Source: Hormiphora californensis (taxonomy: Eukaryota > Ctenophora > Tentaculata > Cydippida > Pleurobrachiidae). Taken from it: DNA of 47,500 nucleotides. The first letter of the stretch is position 1. Every line of letters begins with the position of its first letter. The notes beneath the pieces are model-generated. The model made no database searches and had not been told where the DNA came from. It saw only the letters and a list, made by a program, of their open reading frames with translations. Shown piece by piece: positions 18,001 through 34,470 of this stretch. Location of the stretch: assembly GCA_020137815.1 (NCBI GenBank), contig CM035351.1, positions 5,982,897 to 6,030,396 on the forward strand. Reading direction: 5' to 3'. A program made the position numbers and the translations under genes.

Positions 18001-18284
18001 TGAGAGGGCTGTTGTTAGTCGGGTATCGAGTAAGTTGTCAGGTCCTGTGGTGGAAATGTATACTCTGACCAACTATTATAGTAGAGTCATTGCCTAACCG
18101 CCATTATAGGTCACAGAGCCCACTACACCCCACTTCCCTGACTAACCACCTACCTAACCAACCTTCAGGTCTAGTTGCCCCTACTCCAACGACACCTTTG
18201 AATGAAGACAACCTTCTTCTTCGTAACCTCCAGAATGTTTATCCAGACATAGATCAGCTTAACGTGGTGTCTTCACGAGCATAA
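15078..18284 (+). CDS. AMT/MEP-type ammonium transporter lacking both pore histidines
   Basis: Exons 15078-15242, 15478-15593, 15745-15889, 15991-16112, 16314-16483, 16601-16703, 16848-16993, 17145-17255, 17441-17605, 17811-18029 and 18169-18284 give 525 residues, all phases consistent. Landmarks in order: AGFILLETGS, LLFGFGIAYGDG, SGALAERIS, HDPLMFGTGVVDFAGG, WTSWYGLLSG, SCAGCATVSAESAVLIGIIS, IDDVVDVIPINLCCGIW and AAGLFS, matching the 11-helix AMT fold, followed by an acidic cytosolic tail. AMT proteins carry ammonium across the plasma membrane as trimers. In bacterial AmtB two pore histidines follow the DFAGG and DDxxD motifs; here these positions are Gln (in AAIQV) and Asn (in IPINL). The donor ACAT|gtaggt at 17255 was preferred to the one four bases on because only it keeps the frame. 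Transport competence is open. Confidence 0.9.
15395..15477 (+). repeat. Duplicated 3' splice site in intron 1 of the transporter
   Basis: Repeated units of about 40 bp end CCATTGTCCAGG. The last supplies the acceptor used at 15477; the one before it (ending at 15438) is an almost identical unused acceptor. Confidence 0.6.
16113..16245 (+). repeat. Tandem repeat in transporter intron 4
   Basis: Units of roughly 45 bp containing GGCAACCACTTAGTAACCAC begin at the 5' splice site itself (CCAG|GTAACCAC), so GGTAACCAC-like donor copies recur through the intron. Confidence 0.75.
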
Positions 18285-18298
18285 ACTATTATTTCCAG

Positions 18299-18407
18299 CA
18301 GGAACCGACCGAAACAAGTAAACAACCAATCAGAACTCGTTATTTAGGTCACGTGACTGGTTATCAGCCAATCAGGGACCAGTTTTTCCTGATTCGGTCG
18401 GTTCCTG
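18299..18407 (+). mobile_element. hAT-like MITE, copy 1 (109 bp)
   Basis: Inverted ends CAGGAACCGACCGA and TCGGTCGGTTCCTG enclose CCAATCAGAACTCGTTATTTAGGTCACGTGAC-type sequence. An exact 8-bp target duplication ATTTCCAG flanks it (18291-18298 and 18408-18415). CAG-starting ends plus 8-bp duplications are typical of hAT-derived MITEs. It lies 14 bases after the transporter stop codon, so it is in the 3' UTR or just past it. Related copies are at 38203 and 45630. Confidence 0.93.
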
Positions 18408-19145
18408 ATTTCCAGTAAACATTGTTCAAGAAGTGGTAGCTACCACTTTTACTGTTTACTACCGGTAGTAAACTCAATTCATCAGACTTTCTAGTTTTCT
18501 ATATCTTTTATCTCGATTTATACTTTTGATAAAACTTTTTACATGATTTCTATACCCTTTACTGTCCGTATTCCATGTGTTTAGTATATCAAAGCTATAA
18601 ATAACACTTGATATTGTTCATTAGGAAATGTCTTTAAAAGGATGGAAACACTGAAACAGTTACAGCAGCTAGCCATGACATAAGGTACATGAACAGCTGG
18701 ACTACTATGCTGATGCTACACCTTCACAGAATGGAGGAGCTCCTACTGCAGTACACTGTACTACACTTTACAATGCTACTACTGTCACTCCTGCAGGATC
18801 AGTGTGGTGAGTGTGAAATTACCGTGAAATTATACTCGCACGTGAGTAGCATATCACATATTCTTGATTAAATGCACTCAAAGACAGCAGACACCTGTGG
18901 GCATTGTCACATTGTATTAATACAAGATGAGCAAGATCAATCTATGGATATATGACAATCTAGCCTATTAGATCTCAAGCTCCTAATTGTGTGTCACATT
19001 GCATTATGCTTGCCTTTCATGATAGTAATCTCCTTCAGGCGCTTTGAGCCTTGGAGATCATACTGTGTTTTTTTCTGTAGATTTTGTGAAATGTTAAACA
19101 TTGGGAGCTATCTTTAACACGCACTACCAGGATAGAAAGTTGATC

Positions 19146-19146
<1 letters not shown>

Positions 19147-19216
<70 letters not shown>

Positions 19217-19288
19217 GAGAGAAAGAGAGAAAGAGAGAAAGAGAGAAAGAGAGAAAGAGAGAAAGAGAGAAAGAGAGAAAGAGAGAGA
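19147..19288. repeat. (GA)n / (GAAA GAGA)n microsatellite
   Basis: Pure GA for about 60 bp, then a higher-order AGAGAAAG repeat of at least nine units. It lies 275-420 bp upstream of the first FAM184-like ATG. Confidence 0.95.
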
Positions 19289-19429
19289 CCGTATGCCTGT
19301 TCTCTAAGCCAGAGGAAGCATACTCTTTGCGCCATTATTTGCTTGTGATTTTTGCTTGTGCGGCGTGTGAATGTACTACAGAGAGCTCAGGGAGATCGAG
19401 AACACATACAACACACTCTAAAACACTTG

Positions 19430-19433
<4 letters not shown>

Positions 19434-19504
<71 letters not shown>
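19434..19504. repeat. (CT)n microsatellite
   Basis: About 70 bp of pure CT, 60 bp before the first ATG of the FAM184-like gene and inverse to the GA tract at 19147-19288. Confidence 0.95.
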
Positions 19505-19508
<4 letters not shown>

Positions 19509-19563
19509 TCTCTTGATACCAGTCCACCAGCATCGTCTAATATTCCATTGCTCCAGCAGCAGC

Positions 19564-22500
19564 ATGGCTCGGAAGGCCTCCCTTGCACCCTCTATCAGCA
19601 CCAGCAGACAGTCTAGTCTCGCATTCAAGGTGGGAGTCCCATGTAGTATTGTTAACTGTATTGTTAACTGTTGTGGCTATCCGCTATTTGATACATTTCC
19701 TTTTGCAGTGGCATGAAATTTTGTCGTTCCAAGTCAAGGATTGTATTATCATAGTCATATCTTGAAGACCTGGCCTTGACCGTTTGAACCCTACCCTCGT
19801 TCCAGGGTTACCAATAACACATCTCCCTCCTCCACGGGGTTACCAATAACACATCTCCCTGTAGGGTTGTGTAACACACCTCCCTCTGCAGGGTTACCAA
19901 TAATAAACCTCGTCCCTCCGCAGGGTTGTGTGGAGCCCCTGAACGATGCAGCTCTACAAGTTTAAACTTAGTAAGAAGGTGGCTGAGCTCACTCTAGTTG
20001 TACACATGCTCTTTACACGAAACCACGAACGAGAGGTACGTGAACTGCACAAGACACGTGTATCAGTATGCTTGATGTAACTTATGCCCCCCTCCAACTC
20101 ATACTGCATGATTTGCGGTGGTGGTATCTGAGCTACCACTAAATCTAACATCTAAATTCCTATACCAACTAAAATAAACTAATTAGATGATTGGAGTGGG
20201 GGTCACTGGGTGACCTCCAAACTGGTCTCGCGTGTGTTAGGGTGGGTTCAGGCATTCAGGAAAACGACGTTGATTCAGGTGTTCAAATCAAATGCTAATA
20301 AAACAAACGTTTCGACACAACGTGTCCTCATCAGTGTTTAGCTAACGTCTGTTAATAGGTTGGACTATTTAAATAACACACATAGTCGGTCAATTAGTGG
20401 CTACACCCGGTCTGAAATATGATCGCAGCTGGGTCCGTGGTCTGATAGTTCGCAGTCTGGGTAGATTGGGCCCGAACTAATCAAAACATGAACCCATTCT
20501 GCTGGCAGTCATTCAGGCTCGGGTGTTCCCTCTCAATCGCAATATTCTCTTTCAAAAATGTTTCTAAAGCGTCTCTTCCTCTGCTATGAACTTTAAAATC
20601 AAAATTATTCAAAAAATTTCCATAGTCTCTCACACTCCTCCTTCCTGTCACTGCCTCGGGGTGTTCCTTGACGAGGTGTTTGCCGAGGGAGCTCCGATCG
20701 TTGCCCAGTCGCTGACTACTCTCATGTTCGTTAACCCTCTCTCTCAGTGGTCTTGCTGTGGCGCCAATGTAGTGTTGTGAGCATCTGCGGCAGGTGGCTT
20801 GGTAAACCACATTCCTCGTGTTGCAGGGGATGTCGGCCTGGTGAAGGTTGCAGTTGCAAGGTGGTTCCGGGGCGAGCTTCCGGCAGAGGGCGGCTTTTAC
20901 CTCGCTTTTCACCGTCCTTCCAGATGTGGTGACTACCCGGATGGGTATGCCGGTTCTGGCTACACTGGACTTGAACTTGCGAGTTAGGGCCTCGTTCACG
21001 TAGGGTATCTTGAGAACAAACTTGGGGTCCGGTGCTGGGTTAGGGGAGGGGGGATGGGGTGGGGTAGAGGGAAGGGGGGAGGTGGGGTTGGACGGTGATA
21101 GCTGTGTGGGTGGGGTTGAGTGTGTGGTGGTGTGCTTGTGCTTGCTTACTTCCTCGCTGATGGTGGTGGTGACACGGGTGAGGGGGTAGCCTGACTTCAC
21201 CAGGTTTTGACGGAGTGTCTCCAAATGTGGCCATGCCAGGTCGATGCTGGAACAGAGACTAAGCACTCTCCTGGTTTCTGTGGAGATGATGTTGAGCTTG
21301 GTTTTCATCTCACAATGGGAGGAGAACGGGAGGTATGCACCTGAGTGTGTCTCCTTCTGGAACATTTGGTGGGTAATGTTTCCCTCCTTGGTGATGGTGA
21401 TTGAGAGGTCAAGAAAGGCGATGGTGCGGTTCCTTGGTTCCTCTATTGTGAAGGATAGTTGTCCTTCTCCCCATACGTTGTTCAGCTTTCGAAGGAACAT
21501 CTGGGCGTCTTCGGGTGTTCTCCATAGTGAGTTCGAATCATCAACGTATGTTCCGATGTAGAGGGGTTTACGGTGATCTTCCATATTGAGGACAGCTCGA
21601 CGATAGGTGAAGTCTACAATGATCTCAGCGTAGGCCCCTGATGAGTGGTAGCCTGTTCCTACACCTGTGGTTTGGAGGAAGTACTGTCCGCAGGCTCGAG
21701 CATATGTGTGGGAGGTGATGAACTTGATGAATGATGTGATGTGAGCAGGGGTGAATCCAAGGAGGTCGATGGTGGTTTTGTATTCCTCGAGGTAGCCTCT
21801 GACAATTTCCATCGCGGTGTTGTCTGTAGGTATCGAAGGATACATCGACTCGATGTCCATGGACACTATTGTGTGATCTGGGCTAAGGGCTGAAATATGA
21901 GTGAATATATTGTCTGCTCCCCATGGCCCACTTATGAAGATTGCCACAATAATTTCTCCGCAGGTAGAGTTGGAATCCACGAAGACTGCGTACGAGCAGG
22001 AGATAGATGATGTCAGTAGTTCCTATGAGGTGGAGCTGACTAGAATCAGAACGGATCTGGAAATGGTGCGGTAAGTGAGAGAGGGGGTCTACCAGGCCAG
22101 GTGGATACTTTCTTCTTCTTATGGAGGTAAACGAAATTCAAATACCGCAACTGGTGATGATGATCTGAAAATTCTTTCCCTGGTTTCTACAGAAAGTTCT
22201 CTGGTAGTTTCTGTAGAAATTCTGCAGTTTCTATTGTAGTTGGGGGCACTGAAGTGGCCACTACTTCAGGTGATATTGGAGAGTGTGACACACTGATGAT
22301 ATCTTTTTTCCTCAAAATCCCACTTGAGAGCTATAGCATGCTACACCGTACAGGTGTACACTTCACAATGCTCTAACACTGTAAAACCCTCTCGCACACA
22401 CATTGTAACCCCCCCCCCCCCCCCCCAGGTGGAACAATGCCGAGGAGATGGAGAGGTTGAACAGAGAGGGAGATGAGGTAGCGAAGAGGTTATCAATGAA

Positions 22501-24926
22501 ACACGAGGGACGGATAGCAGAGCTACAAGTTGAGAATGATAAACTCAGGGCTGCTCAACGGCTCATCGAGGAACGCTTCAAACGGTAAGTAAAGGATGCT
22601 ACTTTGTTGAGTAAGAGGTGGTGGTCCTCTAATCCTTACTCAAAGAGTGTTGTATCCAGCCCCTAAACATCCCTCTTCTAAATGTATTCATCTCCCTCGT
22701 TATAGGCTAAAGGAAGACTACGACAAAGCTACTGAAGAACTGAAAGCTGCCAGGAAAGACAAGTCTGAGAGGGAAAAGATAATAGAACGGGACCAACTGA
22801 AGATAGAGAAGTTACAACAGCATGCACGTGTAAATAAGGAACTGATGGAGAAGATGAAGGAGCACTTACACAGTACGTGAAGATACACACGTACCCTCAG
22901 GATAAACATGGGGAGGGCAGGGGGGTCTACCAAGGAGAAGGGGGGGAGGTCTACCGAGTACAGCAAGGGAGCGGCCCCGGGGTCCACCAAGTTGAGATAA
23001 CAGACTATTGACTATCAGGGGTACACGTTGTCTAACCCCCTCCCAACAGGTGTCCAGAAGTCTGTGGCCCAAAAGATAGCCGCCCTAGAGTCCAACCAAC
23101 GGAGTGCCACGGAACTCATGAGCCAGTTACGGGTTCAAAATGAAGTGTTAGAAGGGGAAATGAGATCTCTGAAGAAGAGGTGCAGCGATCAACATGCACA
23201 AATTAGGAAACTAGAAGCCACTCCATTCGCTCCCTCGTGTGCTACCAACTTTAAACAGAAACCCGTGCAGGTACGTGCTGTGTAGAGGGTTTATCAAAAA
23301 TTAATGAAATAGAAATTGGGATTTTTACACGTTATCCTGGCCACATTTTGGCCTTTGGGCAGTGAGTTCCTCATTTTTTTAATTTTCTCATCCCTATCAA
23401 AATATCAGGCAAAGAAAATAGAAGTGAAGTTCGTTGTAAAAGGGGTATATATCCACGTTAACTTATTACACGTTACCCATTGCATGTCCTTGTCTTGGGC
23501 CATCAAGGCAGTTAACCCATTGAACGAATCTCTACTTTTTAATCTGTCTTTGGATTGAGTTACTCAACTGTCTTTGGGTTGCTCGATGATTTTATCTCGT
23601 ATATGATCATGTCTATACATTGAAAACTCTGTGATATATTCCCGAGATATGTCTAACCTTTGTTAAATTTCAGAAAGCAGTTGACCCTGCTAGGGAAGAG
23701 GAAATAGAGCGGCTAAAACGGGAGGTCCAACGATATCGACTAGAGTTGAGCAACAGGGAAGACAACTTTAACAAAATATTTGGGGAGCTCAACCCTATTA
23801 TGATCGAACACACTGATTTGAATGGTGGGACGGTACAACCGGTTAGAGCATCTACAGCTGCAACATTCCAGCATCCTCCACCTAACACTGCAATGACACG
23901 TGCTGACACGATACCTGACGTGAGTACTGCATGTGTACGTGTGTTTGTACATGTGTACGTGTTTGTGTGTTTGTGTGTACGTACTACGTGTGTTTGTGTA
24001 ACTGTAAGTGTTTGTAAGATTTGTTTGGCTCATTTTATTTTCATGTGAGGGTTCGGTAGATCAATCTAACATCATGTGCAAAGCTCCTTTCTTTCTCTTT
24101 TCTCCTCTGAATGTTTTTCTATCTTTTCCATCTATGAGGGCTCATGGCCGAGTAATAAATGCATGCTGCAAGCATACTTTAGAGCTGCAGAAAAGCACAC
24201 TTGCTTGTGGCGGGCCCTGCACAAGTGTTACACTTTGATGTATTACAAACACTGCCCGCTGCTCTGCTGTCTGGCGGCGCCGGGCCGATCTGAGCACACT
24301 ATCATTTTGAGAACCAAACCCGCTTTGTATGCCAGTCTATTTGGCTCACCAACATCAGTCTCATGATACAGAAACTTGTTGAGTAGCAACAAACAGAAAC
24401 GTGATAATAGTATCCACTTTCATCAACTAATTGCAACTGTCATCTTAAAGTTAAACATGAACAGACATGAGCTACCGGCCAGCGAATAAGTGGGAATGAT
24501 GAGCCTCATTTTTAAACAGCACGTGTAGTATGTTCATTTTACATAGCAATGAGCACGTGTAGCATGGTTCGTGTTGCAATATAAAACATGTGAACGTGAC
24601 GCTGAAATCTGCTGAGCGATCCCTCGCTAGCTGACAAACAGACTATCTTTTTCCCCAGTTATCTGGATCCCCATGGCCCAATACCGCTCGAGCCAGGAAA
24701 ATACTTGTCCCCTTTTGAGGTACGGCTCCCCTCCCGAGTGGACGTACAGCGTTCTGCACGTGCAAGTGTCCCTACACGTGCAATTAATCTACATAATCCT
24801 GACCGGTATAAGAACGGAGTTGTCAGTACCTCAGCCACCGTAACGTCAACTACTACGACATCACCGAATACTAAAGGACTTTGTAGAACAATCCTTCGGC
24901 CTATATTTAGGAGACCTACCAACTAG
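19564..24926 (+). CDS. FAM184-like coiled-coil protein
   Basis: Exons: 19564-19629, 19952 (or 19924/19961)-20035, 21964-22070, 22429-22584, 22706-22872, 23050-23270, 23674-23919, then a last exon from 24660 to TAG 24924-24926; roughly 430-440 residues. LSKKVAELTLVVHML resembles the conserved N-terminal motif of FAM184A, and YRLELSNREDNFNKIFG near the C-terminus matches its YQLELVNRESNFNKVF region; all between is coiled coil. Vertebrate FAM184A is more than twice as long. Its molecular role is poorly known. Two start models exist: ATG 19564 (good context) or ATG 19946 after the strong acceptor at 19923. The last exon reads in a frame that does not join directly to the 23919 donor, so a small exon in 23920-24658 is probably missed. 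Intron 2 contains a Penelope-like element. Confidence 0.72.
19800..19930 (+). repeat. Tandem repeat of acceptor-like units in FAM184-like intron 1
   Basis: About four units of 35-40 bp, each GGTTACCAATAACACATCTC-CCT or a variant, followed by GTAG, GCAG or GGGG and GGTT. The last unit is the strong acceptor CTCCGCAG|GGTTGTG at 19923. Confidence 0.65.
20240..21955 (-). mobile_element. Penelope-like retroelement, 5'-truncated (RT + GIY-YIG)
   Basis: The open frame ends at 20481 and can be read back to about 21955. The reverse transcriptase part has motif A SMDIESMYPSIP, motif B TGVGTGYHSSGAYAEI and motif C YIGTYVDDSN. After a proline-rich linker, a GIY-YIG-type endonuclease shows VVYQATCRRCSQHYIGATAR, then R-NEHESS and a C-terminal glutamate helix (LKENIAIEREHPSLND). 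RT plus C-terminal GIY-YIG defines Penelope-like elements. The N-terminal RT fingers are missing, so it is truncated. It lies antisense within intron 2 of the FAM184-like gene, its broken end within a few tens of bases of the 21963 acceptor. The frame continues into the host exon by chance. Exact ends and target duplication were not resolved. Confidence 0.88.
20294..20342 (-). ncRNA. Hammerhead ribozyme (type I) in the Penelope-like 3' region
   Basis: On the minus strand: CTGATGA (20334-20328), stem II GGACAC-GT-TGTGTC/GACAC paired with GTGTC, then GAAA. Short stem III AC-GTTT-GT follows, then a U as cleavage residue. Stem I pairs GCTAA (20342-20338) with TTAGC (20298-20294), plus the A-T next to the core, leaving a two-by-two internal loop as in natural hammerheads with tertiary contacts. 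All core nucleotides are present. The cleavage triplet would be GUU rather than the commoner GUC. Hammerheads in Penelope-like elements are an established association. It lies about 140 bases past the RT stop codon. Confidence 0.85.
23920..24658 (+). other. Last FAM184-like intron, probably hiding a small exon
   Basis: It begins with a GT/TACGTG-rich stretch (23930-24005). It includes TCTGGCGGCGCCG at 24270 and TTGTTGAGTA at 24376, both dispersed motifs, and two GAGCACGTGTAG-like boxes near 24520-24560. An exon of 3n+2 bases would repair the reading frame but none could be picked with confidence. Confidence 0.4.
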
Positions 24927-25689
24927 AAGCAGAGAGATGGATTATTATGAGATACAGCGATGTGGGATTGGAGTGAGTGTTGTAAAGTAAAGTAAAGCTG
25001 TTTAGTGACATTTACCTCGAATTTCACGCGGTGTGTATTTTAAATGGACTAACAGAGATGTAACAATGTGTGAAGATTTGGTGTAGTTTGGGTAGACGAG
25101 ATAGTGAGATCTGCAGCTTATAGAGAGATACAACTATTGAATAATAACAGCTTGAAGTATTGTCATACTACATGACTGTATCTTGATATCTTGGTCTTGA
25201 GAGGGCAGTATTTTGTGAGACAATTGAGCTATAGGGGAGGATGAGCCGAGCAGCACCAACTAGAATCCTAGAATCATATTTGTATTTGGAGACAGTGAAG
25301 ACACGTCAGTTCATTTTGCATTTAAAGCAATCACAGTCAAGTGGTCCAACTGTATTAATCAGTGACAAATACAATATCTCTTTCTCTCACACACTCTAAA
25401 GCACAAATAACATTCAACAAAGTATAACATATCTTGTGTGTCTAACACAACTTTCATTTTGGGTTCAAATTATGATGATTATACCATCAGCATACCACGT
25501 GTCATACTGAAATTAGGACACGAGTGGCTTACAAAATGGTACACAATCATTCCAGAGAGCTAATGTGTCAGATGAATTAATATTGTAACAAGTTAGCGTT
25601 TTTACACAACTTTCAGAGCTTTGTAAAACATCTCGTTTTCAATATCTCTCTCTAGTAAAAGTAACAATCTCTCTCAATTTCTCTCTCTG
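24927..25689. other. Convergent intergenic region, FAM184-like and DMRT 3' ends
   Basis: AT-rich, no exon recognised. AGTAAAGTAAAG is repeated just after the FAM184-like stop. It should contain both 3' UTRs. Confidence 0.45.
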
Positions 25690-31549
<5,860 letters not shown>

Positions 31550-32072
31550 GGTTTTTTCCTACAAAACACAGACGTGGCGAGTTAGAAGTGATGTATTTAG
31601 GAAATTTGGATACGAGATTGTACATGATGTGAGCGTTATTGATCTATTGGAGCAGTACAGTAATTTGGGTGAGAATTGGTTAATTTGCCAGGAAAACTGA
31701 AAGAGTGATATCTATAGAGGGCAAGAGATCAGTTGCTTGCGTGCCGGGGTAAATAAAATGCAAAATATTCCCTCGGCATACTATGTACTAATGACTTGTC
31801 GACCATTATTTACCCCTATCTCTCTCTATAAGCAGCAAGTTATTGAGTTAAAAAGGAGCGATATCATTGGCTAGGCAAACAGAAATCCTATAACTTATAG
31901 TATAAGAAAACTGGCAAAACTAAGTTGCGAAAGGCATCATCACGATGGCAAGATGCAAATTATCTGAATAGTGAATGTCGACTGAACAGAGAGAGGGAGA
32001 GGAGAGAGAACAAAGGAAAGAGAGATTAAAATGCTGATCTTCATATCAAGATCATCATAGCTTCCAGGGCAG

Positions 32073-32144
<72 letters not shown>

Positions 32145-32196
32145 TTCTCTCTCACTCTCTCTCTCTCACTCCCACTCTCTCTCTCTCTCTCTCCTC
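32073..32196. repeat. (CT)n microsatellite
   Basis: About 120 bp of CT with a few A and C interruptions. Confidence 0.94.
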
Positions 32197-32265
32197 TCAT
32201 CACGTGGCGCACAGGTGTACCATATCAGGGTGGAAGCACGTGTCCAAAACAGTACCCCACCGCAA

Positions 32266-32540
32266 CTACACCATATCTCAACAGGAGGGGTACCCTACCA
32301 CCCCCTCCGCCCCCACCACCCACCCCCACCCGGCACCCCGGCCCCCTCCACAAATTCCACAACTTAACCATATCTGAACAGCAGAGGGTACCCCACCGCA
32401 ACTACGCCATATCTCAACAGGAGGGGTACCCCACCAGTCACCACCCCCTCCGCATCCCCCCCACCACCCACCCCCACCCGGCACCCCGGCCCCGCCACAA
32501 ATTCCACAACTTAACCATATCTGAACAGCAGAGGGTACCA
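32266..32540 (+). repeat. C-rich tandem duplication, two units of about 135 bp
   Basis: Each unit contains CCATATCTCAACAGGAGGGG, a CCACC-rich stretch, CGGCACCCCGGCCCC and CACAACTTAACCATATCTGA. A shorter repeat, CTGTACCTTGTTGTGCCCCA, follows twice at 32573-32630. Confidence 0.85.
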
Positions 32541-33410
32541 ACTACCCACCACCGCCCCCCCAACCATCCACACTGTACCTTGTTGTGCCCCACCCTGCAT
32601 GTACCACTGTACCTTGTTGTGCCCCACCCCATGTACCCTGTAACTGTACCATACCATTGACCCGGTTATCATGAGAGGTGGAAGGAGGGGTCAATTTGGT
32701 GAGAGATAGACACACACACATAGATTGAATTCTTCACAACTTGAGGTACCTCCTTCAAGTGTGCAAGTATGTAGTAACTGTCACCAGGTTAGACATAAAT
32801 ACCTAATTACCATTATACTGAATCTGAATTGTCGGTACTACAGAATATAAGGAGTATTGATCGATGAATATGTTAATGTATGCAGCGTTCATGTGTGGTG
32901 TCTGATTATGGAAATCAGCACGTCTCACACCACTTGCAATGAATAATGGTTAAGTGCTCAAATAGCTCCTTATATTGGTCAACTTATAATAGTTATTGAT
33001 TCACCAATTCACTCAATCGCAACACACACAAGATACAATGTAAAACAAGTATTGCGGCCGGTAGGGAGACTGGAAGAAAAGATGATGGCTTTTGAAAGTG
33101 ATGTAACAGATCACGTGTGGGCAATGTGCAATCAACTGGTGTAGTGCAGCAGTTGGGGATTGTTGTTATCGATCTCTCTCATTCTGTTACTAGTTGGGGT
33201 GTGAGTGGCCCTACTCAACAAGCTCGGTGTGAAGATGTGTGTGATTCGGTGTGAAGATGCGCAGTGTGATTCGGTGTGACAGTTTGTTGGTACACACCTC
33301 GCACGTGAGTATACAACACCACATACGAGCTGCAGTATAGGAATTGTACCAGTTAGGCCATGTTCTGTAGCACGATTTAACAAGTGCGGTACGTGGGGGA
33401 GGAAATAGTA

Positions 33411-33445
<35 letters not shown>

Positions 33446-33769
33446 CATCTGGTGTATTATAGGCCCCTTACTCAACAAGGCCATACAGTGTCTCACTATC
33501 CATCTATCAGGCCATGCAATGTTACACTCTCTTGTCTCACTCACTTGTATCCATACTTCCTGTTCACGACCCCACTAAAAGCATGCCAGGTGATGATCAA
33601 ACATGTTGACTACTCAAATATCAACAAAGTACCACCCTAGGTTTGTTATTTTTGAAACTACTGCTGCTGGAGACTTCATATAGCCTATAGGGCCATAGGT
33701 AGGTACAAAGTGCAGCCGCAAAAAGAGGGTTCAAAGAAAACTGGACTGAGAGAGAGTGTGATACAAGGA

Positions 33770-33912
<143 letters not shown>

Positions 33913-34470
33913 GAGATGGGGCCACATATATTCACACGCCTCTAGTTAACCACAACGTGTAGTTTCCTTGAGAGGAGCTCACCACCTGATATGAGAGAGG
34001 TGTTCCAGTGCTGCAAAGTGCATTCTTCGTGCTATAACAGAACTTTGAGAATTGAAATGGCTATTATAGGAGTATGGGTACCTGCAGTACTCAATATGGT
34101 GACTAGATTGGGAACAAGATCCCCCCACATCCCGATCCCATTTCCAGTGTAACTACGTATGAATTGTTCAACAAGTACTTCTCGGTTATTCAATGAGCGA
34201 GGGTGAGATAGAGGGTGGTAAAATAACTGATTTATTGGTAAAAATAGGATTGAAGCGGCGTATCAGTATAGATTGAAGCATATAATTGTAGTGCTAGGCG
34301 CCTATTGCTTTAGCAATGAATTGCTATTTGTCTACTTTTCACTCTTCTCAGCAGTGCATGAGAGAGGGTCGGTACAAAAGAGACAAATTGCTATTCATAT
34401 TTCGCTACTCTAGGGAGGGGGGCTCTAGGGCTTTGTTGAGTAACAACTTGGGCTAGGAGTAGGATATATC

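Larger units (their letters stand above)
18416..19563 (+). other. Intergenic region with two perfect palindromes
   Basis: AAGTGGTAGCTACCACTT (18431-18448) and GTTTACTACCGGTAGTAAAC (18454-18473) are exact palindromes directly after the MITE. Short open stretches near 18640-18870 do not resemble a known protein; an untranslated exon there is possible. The two microsatellites at the right end are listed separately. Confidence 0.45.

Noticed and set aside
18689-18871. Possible exon before the FAM184-like gene
   Set aside because: Leu-rich frame with no convincing acceptor/donor pair and no link to the next exon.
21964-21980. Penelope-like coding start at 21980
   Set aside because: These bases are the antisense of a FAM184-like exon; the frame is open there by chance.
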